Virus record (IMG/VR): IMGVR_UViG_3300042564_002717
Span: 1-33,119 of that record
From: a virus
Length of the DNA stretch: 33,119 nucleotides
Reading direction: 5' to 3' (one strand)
Part shown: positions 20,897 through 27,549 of the stretch, piece after piece
Layout: every line of letters starts with the position of its first letter
Numbering within the stretch: position 1 is the stretch's first letter
Translations under genes and position numbers: made by a program
The notes under the pieces: generated by a model
What the model was told of the DNA's origin: nothing
Seen by the model: only the letters and a program-made list of their open reading frames with translations
Databases searched by the model: none

Positions 20897-22248
20897 GTCT
20901 AACGAGCGACGAACTCGGCCTAATTACTCACCTAGTCAAGAAACTAAAGCATCACGCCGGCGCTAACATCTTGAAGGAAAACTATTACGAAGGCAAGCAA
21001 CGCCTAAAGGACCTCGGAATTTCAATTCCGCCGGCCATGAAACTTGTCGACTCTGTGGTTGGCTGGGCTGGAACCGCGGTCGACGTTCTCGAAGAGCGTC
21101 TCGACTTCGAGGGATACCTCGGCGGCGACGACCTGGGACTAAACGAAATTTATCGAGCTAACAATTTGGACCTCGAATCTTCGTTAGGCCATAAGGACGC
21201 GTTTATTTATGGAACCGGATTCGTTTTCGTTGGCAAGGGCCGCGAAGGTGAACCGGACCCTCTCATTACGATCGAGTCTCCGAAGCGCGCCACCGCTCTT
21301 TATGACCTTCGCACTCGCCGTCTTTCTGCTGCTCTTCTTGCTTCTACTTCAGAAGAAGGAACCGTCGACTCTGGCTCTCTTTACTTGCCGGACGAAACTA
21401 TTTACTTCGAGACCTGGGGAGACACGTTCGTGGAATCCGGTCGCGACGTTCACCTTCTGGGCCGCGTTCCGGTTGCTCCGCTAATCAACAACCCCCGAAG
21501 CGGAGACCCACATGGCCGTTCGGAGATCACGCGCGCAGTTCGCTCTTATACCGACGCCGCTATGAGAACTCTTCTAGGCGCGGAAGTCGCTCGAGAGTTT
21601 TATTCGGCTCCGCAGCGTTACGTATTAGGAGCAACTGAAGACGCTTTTACAGACGCAGACGGAAACCCTCTAAACGCATGGTCCGTAATTCAGGGCCGCC
21701 TTCAGGGAGTCCCTTATAACGACGAAGACGGCGTAATGCCGCAGGTCGGGCAGTTTGCCGCAAACTCTCCGGCTCCTTACTTCGACCAAATTCGAGCCTA
21801 TGCGCAACTTACGGCAGCGGAGACGGCCGTTCCAACGAACTACTTCGGACTTCAGACGGACAACCCTTCAAGCGCGGACGCAATTCGCCAAATGGAAGCG
21901 CGCCTAGTCAAACGAGCCGAACGTCGCCAGCGGCAATTCGGCCGGACCTGGGCAGAAGTGGCGAAACTTTCCCTTCTTGTTCGCGACGGAGTTCTTCCTA
22001 TGGAGGCTAATAACATTCGTCCAATTTGGCGCGACGCTTCCACTCCAACTCGAGCAGCCGCGGCAGACGAAGCGGTAAAACTTATTTCGGCTGGAGTTCT
22101 TACTCCGGATTCGGAAATTGTTTATAACCGAATCGGACTAAGTGATTCAGACAAGCAAGTAATCCGAAGCGAAAAAGGCGCGGCTCAAGCCAACCAATTA
22201 GTTACGAATCTACTAAACGCAAACATGGGCGGCAATGCTAACCAATAA
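20893..22248 (+). CDS. Portal protein
   Basis: The product has 451 residues, normal for phage portals of the SPP1/Gp6 type. It has ENYYEGKQRLKDLGI near the start, VVGWAGTAVDVLEERLDFEG, FIYGTGFVFVGKG, and the helical stretch LTAAETAVPTNYFGLQTDNP with SADAIRQMEARLVKRAERRQ, typical of the portal clip and wing. Twelve copies form the ring for DNA entry at the head vertex. It is located directly after terminase and overlaps the next gene by 14 bases. Confidence 0.92.
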   Translation: MSLTSDELGLITHLVKKLKHHAGANILKENYYEGKQRLKDLGISIPPAMKLVDSVVGWAGTAVDVLEERLDFEGYLGGDDLGLNEIYRANNLDLESSLGHKDAFIYGTGFVFVGKGREGEPDPLITIESPKRATALYDLRTRRLSAALLASTSEEGTVDSGSLYLPDETIYFETWGDTFVESGRDVHLLGRVPVAPLINNPRSGDPHGRSEITRAVRSYTDAAMRTLLGAEVAREFYSAPQRYVLGATEDAFTDADGNPLNAWSVIQGRLQGVPYNDEDGVMPQVGQFAANSPAPYFDQIRAYAQLTAAETAVPTNYFGLQTDNPSSADAIRQMEARLVKRAERRQRQFGRTWAEVAKLSLLVRDGVLPMEANNIRPIWRDASTPTRAAAADEAVKLISAGVLTPDSEIVYNRIGLSDSDKQVIRSEKGAAQANQLVTNLLNANMGGNANQ

Positions 22249-23125
22249 AGCGGTCGAAGACTCTAAAACCGTTTCTAATAACCTGGCAGCGCTCGCGGAG
22301 TCAACTACTAAAAGAGTTCTTCCGGATCTTTCTACTCTTGATTCTCGCGAAGCTGGCGGAGTAATCCGGACTCTTGCGACTAACCTTTCGGAAACTATCG
22401 GAGAAGCCGCTTCAATCGCCGGAGTGGAAACTTATAAAAACCTAACAGACGACGCTCTAACCGTTCTTTATGAGTCGACCCCTTGGGGAGCCGCTCGCGA
22501 AGCAATCTTCAACGAACGCACCGCTCGCTTTTTGGAACGCGCTCGCTCTTATGACGGCCTTTCCTTTCAGGAATTGGACGCAATGGTAAAGGCGGCCGGA
22601 ACAGGCCAAATTGACGGCGCTATTCTTCAGGCTCGCATGTGGGCGAAGAACGGCTTCGAGGGATACGTTCCATCAGTTATCAACGTGAAAGAAAGAATCG
22701 CTAAGAACCTGGAAGGCATAGTAGGCCGCTCAATGTCTAAATACCTGGACGGCTCTTACCAAGACGCAGCAGACGCTTTATCCGGCGGAGTGGGCCGCAT
22801 GGTCGAGAACCTTTATCGCGATACGATCGCAACTAATAGCGAGGCGGACGGTTTCGTTACCGGTTATCAAAGAGTGGCGTCTCCGAACGCTTGCGCTTTC
22901 TGCCTAACGGTTGCTCTAAACGAATACACAACTTTTGAGCAATCGGGCGGTTATCACGATTATTGCGGCTGCGCAACCGTTCCTGTTTATCGAGGCGTGG
23001 GCGCTTATGAACCGGACTACTATTCAGGCTTCCGCGACGACTACACCGCCGCTTTTGACGCTGCCGAATCTTCGGACCCCGAAGTTATTCTTTCAGCCGT
23101 CCGCGCCGTAACAGGCCGCAAATAA
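22235..23125 (+). CDS. MuF-like minor capsid (head morphogenesis) protein
   Basis: The product has 296 residues. The C-terminal third has CAFCLTVALNEYTTFEQ followed by YHDYCGCATVPVY, the cysteine-histidine pattern of the MuF/VG15 minor head proteins, which bind the portal and enter the head. The N-terminal two thirds are mainly helical. No toxin domain is seen at the end. Position between portal and scaffold genes fits. Confidence 0.82.
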   Translation: MLTNKAVEDSKTVSNNLAALAESTTKRVLPDLSTLDSREAGGVIRTLATNLSETIGEAASIAGVETYKNLTDDALTVLYESTPWGAAREAIFNERTARFLERARSYDGLSFQELDAMVKAAGTGQIDGAILQARMWAKNGFEGYVPSVINVKERIAKNLEGIVGRSMSKYLDGSYQDAADALSGGVGRMVENLYRDTIATNSEADGFVTGYQRVASPNACAFCLTVALNEYTTFEQSGGYHDYCGCATVPVYRGVGAYEPDYYSGFRDDYTAAFDAAESSDPEVILSAVRAVTGRK

Positions 23126-23131
23126 AGACTT

Positions 23132-23145
23132 CCGGCAACCGCCGG
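23132..23145 (+). other. AACC-loop hairpin upstream of scaffold gene
   Basis: CCGGC-AACC-GCCGG forms a 5-bp stem with an AACC loop, 60-74 bases ahead of the scaffold start, followed by a CTAG and CCGC. A closely similar element (26251-26289) precedes the major tail gene. Role unknown; RNA processing or leader stability are possibilities. Confidence 0.5.
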
Positions 23146-23205
23146 CAAGACCTAGAACCGCATGGTTTCGGGTAATAAATTCCGCATGGAAGAAGAACCG
23201 CAAAA

Positions 23206-23766
23206 ATGAGCGAAGAAAACACCGCTAACGAAAACACCGCTAACGAAGCCGAAGTAATTTTAGAGACTTCAACGACCGAAGAGCCGCAGGGCAAAACGGC
23301 AGAAGTCGACTGGAAACGTGAGGCTCGAAAGTGGGAAGACCGCGCGAAGGCGTCTAAGGACGATTCCGAAGACGCTAAGAAGTGGCGCGAGTATGAGCAG
23401 AGTCTAAAGCCGGCGCAAGAGCGCATGGCGGAAGAATTGGCTCTAAAGTCTGCTGAGGCCGAAGAAGCCAAAGCAACCCTCCTCCGCTATGAGGTAGCAG
23501 CGGAAAAGGGAATCGCTGGAGACGCTCTGCGTCTTCTAAAGGGATCCTCTCGCGAGGAACTCGAAGCCGAGGCCGAGGTTTTGCTCGCTCTTATTGCTAA
23601 CTCAACTAAACCCAAAACCCCTCTTCCGGATGAAAATCAAGGAAAGGCTGTTCCTGGCGCTGCCGGACAAATCACCGACCGAAACGTCCTAAAAGACATG
23701 ACCGCCGCGGAGATTATGAAAGCAAAAGCCGAAGGAAAGCTAGACGAACTTCTCCAGAAGAGATAA
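23206..23766 (+). CDS. Capsid scaffolding protein
   Basis: The product has 186 residues, highly charged with a long coiled-coil centre (about 35-100, EARKWEDRAKASKDDSEDAK ...) and a disordered acidic start with the NTANE repeat. This is the typical design of phage scaffolds, encoded right before the coat gene. It would guide assembly of the prohead and then leave. A 15-base tandem repeat is present at about 23216-23245. Confidence 0.83.
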   Translation: MSEENTANENTANEAEVILETSTTEEPQGKTAEVDWKREARKWEDRAKASKDDSEDAKKWREYEQSLKPAQERMAEELALKSAEAEEAKATLLRYEVAAEKGIAGDALRLLKGSSREELEAEAEVLLALIANSTKPKTPLPDENQGKAVPGAAGQITDRNVLKDMTAAEIMKAKAEGKLDELLQKR

Positions 23767-23794
23767 CCAATAAAAAAAGAGAGGAAGTTTCTCA

Positions 23795-24616
23795 ATGGCT
23801 ATTGACAACTTCATTCCGGAAGTATGGTCCGCCGGCGTAACCACCGCGTTTCAGAAGGCTCAGATCGTAATTCCAACCCTAAACACCTCTTATTCGGGCG
23901 ACGCTCGCAAGGGGAACACCGTTCACATTGTAGGAGCAACCACTCCAACTATCGTGGACTACGCCGCCGGCGGTCGCACTATTGACCCAGAGGCACTAGC
24001 AGACACCTCGGTGGACTTGCTAATTGACGAAGAGAAGGCTTTCTCTTTCCTAGTTGACGACGTGGACGCAGTTCAGGCTGCCGGCACGTTTGATGCCTGG
24101 ACTCGTTCAGCAGGTGGCGCTCTAGCAGAAGACGCAGAGGCTCACGTAATCGCGCAGTTGCTCGCAGGAGCAGGAACCAACCTAAACACCGGTGGTTCGG
24201 CTGTCGTTATCGACACCGCAGACGAGGCTCTAGCCGCTCTTCGCGCTATCCGCACTCAACTAACCAAGAACAAGGTTCCGGCCGCTGGTCGCTTCGTAGC
24301 AGTAAACCCTGCTTTCGCGGACCTAATCGTTGCTAAGTTGAGCGACGTCGCAGTTGCTGGCGCAGACGGTGAACTCCGAAACGGAATCGTTGGCTCAATC
24401 TACGGCATGACCGTTCTAGAGACTCCGCTATTCGCAGAGGCAACCAAGCCACAGGCCGTAGGCTATCACGAAAGCGCTATCGCGTTCGTTTCGCAGATCG
24501 ACAAGACCGAAAGCCTTCGTGCGACTAACTCGTTCAGCGACATCGTTCGTGGCCTTCACGTCTTCGGCTCGAAGGTCGTTCGTTCGGCTGGCGTAGTCAA
24601 GTATCTAGGAGCCTAG
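23795..24616 (+). CDS. Major capsid protein
   Basis: The product has 273 residues and an HK97 fold of the P22-coat-like type: it starts MAIDNFIPEVWSAGVTTAFQ, has GNTVHIVGATTPTIVDYAAG (N-arm and E-loop region), VAVNPAFADLIVAKLSD and GIVGSIYGMTVLETPLF (A- and P-domain strands), and ends at about VVRSAGVVKYLGA. A strong GAGAGGAAG ribosome site precedes it. Codon use is the most biased in the window (lysine AAG only, no leucine CTG), as expected for the most abundant protein. A terminator follows. Confidence 0.93.
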   Translation: MAIDNFIPEVWSAGVTTAFQKAQIVIPTLNTSYSGDARKGNTVHIVGATTPTIVDYAAGGRTIDPEALADTSVDLLIDEEKAFSFLVDDVDAVQAAGTFDAWTRSAGGALAEDAEAHVIAQLLAGAGTNLNTGGSAVVIDTADEALAALRAIRTQLTKNKVPAAGRFVAVNPAFADLIVAKLSDVAVAGADGELRNGIVGSIYGMTVLETPLFAEATKPQAVGYHESAIAFVSQIDKTESLRATNSFSDIVRGLHVFGSKVVRSAGVVKYLGA

Positions 24617-24631
24617 TCTCTGACTAACCCC

Positions 24632-24688
24632 GAAAGGGGGAGCGAGTTCCGAAAGGTTATTCGCTCCTCCTTTCCCCCTAAACTTTTT
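24632..24688 (+). terminator. Terminator after the major capsid gene
   Basis: A 14-bp stem (24632-24645 with 24661-24674, one G-U pair) has a 15-base loop; five T occur at 24684-24688, ten bases past the stem. It probably reduces transcription into the connector genes or protects the capsid mRNA 3' end. Confidence 0.8.
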
Positions 24689-24714
24689 ACCCTCTCAACG
24701 AAAGGCCGGCATCT

Positions 24715-25170
24715 ATGAGTTGGGCAACTTTTGAAGACGTAACCGATAGGTGGATAGGTCCGAACGCTCCGGCCGACGACGACCTGGTTACTGCTCTTAT
24801 AGCGGACGCGGAGTCCGTAATCCTTAGCGAGTATCCTCGAATTCAGGAGCGTATCGACGCGGAGACTCTTCCGCTTTCGACGGTAATTCTTGTCGTCGTC
24901 CGTATGGTTTCGCGACAACTTCGCAATCCGGAGGGACTCACCTATTGGCAACAGACGACTGGTCCGTTCGGGCAAGCTAGAAACTTCGGTTCGGCTCCGC
25001 AGGATCTATGGCTAACCCCCGAAGAGAAAAATCTTCTTTCGCCTCGCAGAAAAGGGAAAGCCTTTTCGGTCGACCTGGCTCCGGACGCCGGCCTAACTTA
25101 CGTCGAGCGCGTTACAGAAGCGGACCAAATTTCAGGAGAAGTTTCCGGCCTAGTAGGAGACTTCGAGTAA
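24715..25170 (+). CDS. Head-tail connector (adaptor) protein, Gp19/Gp15-like
   Basis: The product has 151 residues. It has MSWATFEDVTDRWIGPNAPA, a start typical of phage head-to-tail adaptors, then the helical VTALIADAESVILSEYPRIQ and VVRMVSRQLRNPEG with QQTTGPFG. These proteins bind below the portal. The AAAGG site lies 10 bases upstream. It is directly joined to the next gene. Confidence 0.85.
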   Translation: MSWATFEDVTDRWIGPNAPADDDLVTALIADAESVILSEYPRIQERIDAETLPLSTVILVVVRMVSRQLRNPEGLTYWQQTTGPFGQARNFGSAPQDLWLTPEEKNLLSPRRKGKAFSVDLAPDAGLTYVERVTEADQISGEVSGLVGDFE

Positions 25171-25509
25171 ATGAGTTTTATCCGCGGCGGCGAAACGATC
25201 ACAATCAAGCGACGCACCGAAGCGTCTCGCGACGAGTGGAACAATAAAACTTTTAGCGAAACGACGATAATTATTCGGGACGCTCTAATTGCTATCGGTA
25301 ACACTTCGGAACCGGTGGACCCTGCTCGCGACGCGGTGGACGCGACGCTAACTCTTTACCTTCCTAACGGAACGGTTATCGAAGAAGGCGACCGCTTCCT
25401 TATCCGCGGTTCAACCTGGGTGAAGGACGGCTCTCCGCTTGAGTGGATTCCTCCTTTTCCTAGTCTCGAAGGCGGAGTAGTAGTTCCGGTCCGGCGTCGA
25501 CGTGGCTAG
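25171..25509 (+). CDS. Head-tail connector (stopper-like) protein
   Basis: The product has 112 residues, mainly beta-strand, with GGETITIKRRTEASRDEWNN and LTLYLPNGTVIEEGDRFLIR, and RGSTWVKDGSP. This is the small beta-barrel head-closure type that follows the adaptor gene in siphoviruses. It starts with the ATG right after the upstream stop and overlaps the next gene by 8 bases. Confidence 0.78.
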   Translation: MSFIRGGETITIKRRTEASRDEWNNKTFSETTIIIRDALIAIGNTSEPVDPARDAVDATLTLYLPNGTVIEEGDRFLIRGSTWVKDGSPLEWIPPFPSLEGGVVVPVRRRRG

Positions 25510-25846
25510 AGGCGTAAGAGTAGTCGTCGACGAAGCGGCTCTCTCTCTATTCGTTTCTTCAAACAAGCCGATTAGAGACCTTTTAGTTTCAACCGCGCAA
25601 GACGTGGCAAGAGAAGCGGAAGCGACCGCACAGAGCGCTCAAGAGGGACCTGGCGGCACTATTTACGGTTACGCCGAAGCCGGTTTCGCCGTTGAGTGGG
25701 AAAGCCGCGGAGGAAAGCGTCCTCGCGTAAACGTCGTCTCTAAGGCAGACATAAGCATGGCCTTAGCCGCTTACTTTCACACCATAAAACGCGACGGAGT
25801 GGATCACCTTCGAGCCGCACTTTATAAATACACCAAGAGAGGCTAG
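25502..25846 (+). CDS. Head-tail joining / neck protein (HK97 gp10-like)
   Basis: The product has 114 residues with a GTG start inside the end of the stopper gene. It has a helical start (IRDLLVSTAQDVAREAEATA) followed by strands and RPRVNVVSKADISMALAAYF near the end. Position between stopper and tail terminator, and size, fit the gp10-like neck family; sequence signals alone are weak. Confidence 0.7.
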   Translation: MARGVRVVVDEAALSLFVSSNKPIRDLLVSTAQDVAREAEATAQSAQEGPGGTIYGYAEAGFAVEWESRGGKRPRVNVVSKADISMALAAYFHTIKRDGVDHLRAALYKYTKRG

Positions 25847-25849
25847 TTC

Positions 25850-26245
25850 GTGGATTCAGTTATTTATTACGAAGACATCGAAAAAGAGTTAGTCGCTTTC
25901 TTTCTAACTAAGTTCGACTCTGGAAGCGTTTTAGTCGCGACCAAAACTCCGCAACCGGACGAAACGGACGTTCCGGCGAATTGGCTAATTGTGAACGTAA
26001 CACCTGGGCGAACTAAGACTCCGGTTACTCGCTATTACGCCGTCGTCTTAGAAATTTACGCGGAAGACTATTCGACCGCCTCCTCCTTGTCTCTTCAGGC
26101 GGACTTCTGGCTTCGGAACGCAACCGCGACGCGTTCAATAAAAAACGTGGACGTCCTAGTAGGGCCGGTCCGCTTAGGTGAAGAAGGCCTAAAAGAAAAA
26201 CGCAGTATTTCGGCTGAGCTAGTAGTAAAGGCTTGGACCGACTAA
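25850..26245 (+). CDS. Tail terminator protein
   Basis: The product has 131 residues with a GTG start. It has YEDIEKELVAFFLTKFDSG and ANWLIVNVTPGRTKTPVTRY with VVLEIYAEDYSTASSLSLQA, the alternating strand and helix pattern of tail terminators. These form the ring that stops tail growth and joins tail to head. It precedes the major tail gene, the usual order. Confidence 0.78.
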   Translation: MDSVIYYEDIEKELVAFFLTKFDSGSVLVATKTPQPDETDVPANWLIVNVTPGRTKTPVTRYYAVVLEIYAEDYSTASSLSLQADFWLRNATATRSIKNVDVLVGPVRLGEEGLKEKRSISAELVVKAWTD

Positions 26246-26250
26246 TAAAA

Positions 26251-26289
26251 TTCCGCAACCGCGGAAAACGCTAGGGCCGCCGGTCCTAG
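26251..26289 (+). other. Two hairpins upstream of the major tail gene
   Basis: TTCCGC-AACC-GCGGAA (26251-26266) and an 8-bp stem CTAGGGCC/GGTCCTAG with GCC loop (26271-26289) lie in the 65-base gap before the major tail protein gene. The first resembles the hairpin ahead of the scaffold gene. No T run follows, so they are not typical terminators. Confidence 0.6.
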
Positions 26290-26310
26290 TCCTTTCGAGA
26301 GGAAAACACT

Positions 26311-26835
26311 ATGGCACTAACCGCCGAAAACGTGGTCGTTGGTATTACCGGCAAAGTCTATGTCGGACCAACAACCGCAACCGCTCCAACCCTAAGCACA
26401 TCAACCTTGACCGGTTTCACCGAACTAGGTTACGTCTCCGCAGACGGCGTAGAGTTCGCAACCGAAAAGTCGACTAACCAAATTCGCGCGTGGCAGAATT
26501 CGGACCTTGTTCGCGAAGTCGTTACCGAAGGCACCGTAACTTACAAGTTCACCCTTCTAGAGACTACTCAGGAAGTTCTCGAGGCTTACTTCGGTTCAAC
26601 TATGACCGGCGGCAAGATCGAAGTGAACCCGACTGCAACCGGCGGCCGTAAGTCGTTCGTAATTGACGTCGTAGACGGCGCGAAGGCCATCCGTCATTAC
26701 GTGCCTTCAGGTGAGATCCTGGCAGTTGAGGCGCAAACAATCGTGAACGGCGAGGCTGTATCTTACGGCGTTACCGTTACCGCTTACGCTTCGGAAGGTC
26801 GCTCAGCCGACATTCTCTACTCCGAATTCGAGTAA
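26311..26835 (+). CDS. Major tail protein
   Basis: The product has 174 residues and is beta rich: VVVGITGKVYVGPTTATAPT, FTELGYVSADGVEFATEKST, then REVVTEGTVTYKFTLLETTQ, which is the tail-tube fold of siphoviruses. It forms the stacked hexamer tube. The site GAGAGGAAAA lies 7-16 bases upstream. It is framed by strong leader hairpins and a terminator, both pointing to high expression. Confidence 0.88.
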   Translation: MALTAENVVVGITGKVYVGPTTATAPTLSTSTLTGFTELGYVSADGVEFATEKSTNQIRAWQNSDLVREVVTEGTVTYKFTLLETTQEVLEAYFGSTMTGGKIEVNPTATGGRKSFVIDVVDGAKAIRHYVPSGEILAVEAQTIVNGEAVSYGVTVTAYASEGRSADILYSEFE

Positions 26836-26841
26836 AAGACC

Positions 26842-26882
26842 CCGAAGGGGAAGGTCGAGCGGTCGCCTTCCTCTTCGGTTTT
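26842..26882 (+). terminator. Terminator after the major tail gene
   Basis: CCGAAGGGGAAGG (26842-26854) pairs over 13 bases with CCTTCCTCTTCGG (26866-26878), one G-U pair, followed by four T. It should lower transcription of the downstream tail genes relative to the major tail protein. Confidence 0.85.
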
Positions 26883-26892
26883 ACACTAAAGA

Positions 26893-26932
26893 CCGCTAAA
26901 CCAAAACCGCTAAATTTTAGAAAGGCCGCTAA
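26893..26932 (+). repeat. Three CCGCTAA repeats before the tail chaperone gene
   Basis: CCGCTAA occurs at 26893-26899, 26907-26913 and 26926-26932, the last joined to the GTG start of the chaperone gene. The wider context is (A/G)CCGCTAAA in the first two. Between the terminator and the start codon there is no other feature. Could be a protein or RNA-binding array, or simply low complexity. Confidence 0.4.
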
Positions 26933-27190
26933 GTGAGTTACAAATTCACCATTAAAGAACAAGAATTCGAGATTCCGGAATTTGGGCAAATCCCAGCCGG
27001 CGCTCTCCGCAAGGGACGCAAGGGAACGGACGACATGGACCGCGCGTTTACGATCCTAGAAGAAGCCATAGGAATTGACTCTCCGGCGCTTGCCGCTCTG
27101 GACTCTTTATCTATAAACGACTTCGGAACCTGGCTGGAAGGCTGGACTAAGGGAGCGCCGCTGGGGGAATCCTCCGGCTCTTCGAGCTAA
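26933..27190 (+). CDS. Tail assembly chaperone, short form (gpG-like)
   Basis: The product has 85 residues with a GTG start (AAAGG upstream). It has KFTIKEQEFEIPEFGQIPAG at the start and LEEAIGIDSPALAALDSLSI, the pattern of gpG-type chaperones that coat the tape measure during tail assembly. Translation ends at TAA 27188-27190 unless ribosomes slip at GGGGGAA (27163-27169) into the -1 frame to make the longer form. Confidence 0.85.
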   Translation: MSYKFTIKEQEFEIPEFGQIPAGALRKGRKGTDDMDRAFTILEEAIGIDSPALAALDSLSINDFGTWLEGWTKGAPLGESSGSSS

Positions 27191-27549
27191 TCGAAGAGCA
27201 TCCTTCCGAAATCGCTTACGACTTTAGAAGCCGCTTCAACTTCTCAATTTTTGAAATAGGGAAAAGCGTCTCTTACCTAGAAGCAATTTATTTAGTCTCC
27301 GTCCTTATGCGAGACCCTTCTTCGTGGATTCACGTCGCTAAGTCCGGCTGGAAGTATCCGGTTTCTCGCGAGTGGATGGTTGCTCGAGACTCTTACGACT
27401 TGATCGCTAGAGTCAACTCCAAACAAAAACCTAAACCTTATCCTGCACCCTGGCCGGAGCAAGGAACGCAGAAAATCAAACCGTCGAAACCGCAATCGAG
27501 ACGCGACGTTCTTTCTGCTCTTGACCGTATGAACCCGAAGGAAGACTAA
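26933..27549 (+). CDS. Tail assembly chaperone, frameshifted long form (gpGT-like)
   Basis: A -1 slip on G-GGG-GAA (27163-27169) continues the frame without a stop to 27549, giving about 205 residues. The added part (LIEEHPSEIAYDFRSRFNFS, then MRDPSSWIHVAKSGWKYPV) has the usual character of the T domain that binds the major tail protein. There is no separate good start for the second frame. Position just before the tape measure gene is the fixed place of this pair in long-tailed phages. Confidence 0.85.
27163..27199 (+). promoter_or_regulatory. Programmed -1 frameshift element
   Basis: The heptamer GGGGGAA (27163-27169) is in the G-GGG-GAA register of the zero frame. Seven bases later a perfect 9-bp stem GCTCTTCGA/TCGAAGAGC (27177-27185 with 27191-27199) closes a five-base loop GCTAA. 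The zero-frame stop codon TAA is within that loop. Slip site, spacer and hairpin match the known requirements for efficient -1 shifting. Confidence 0.88.
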
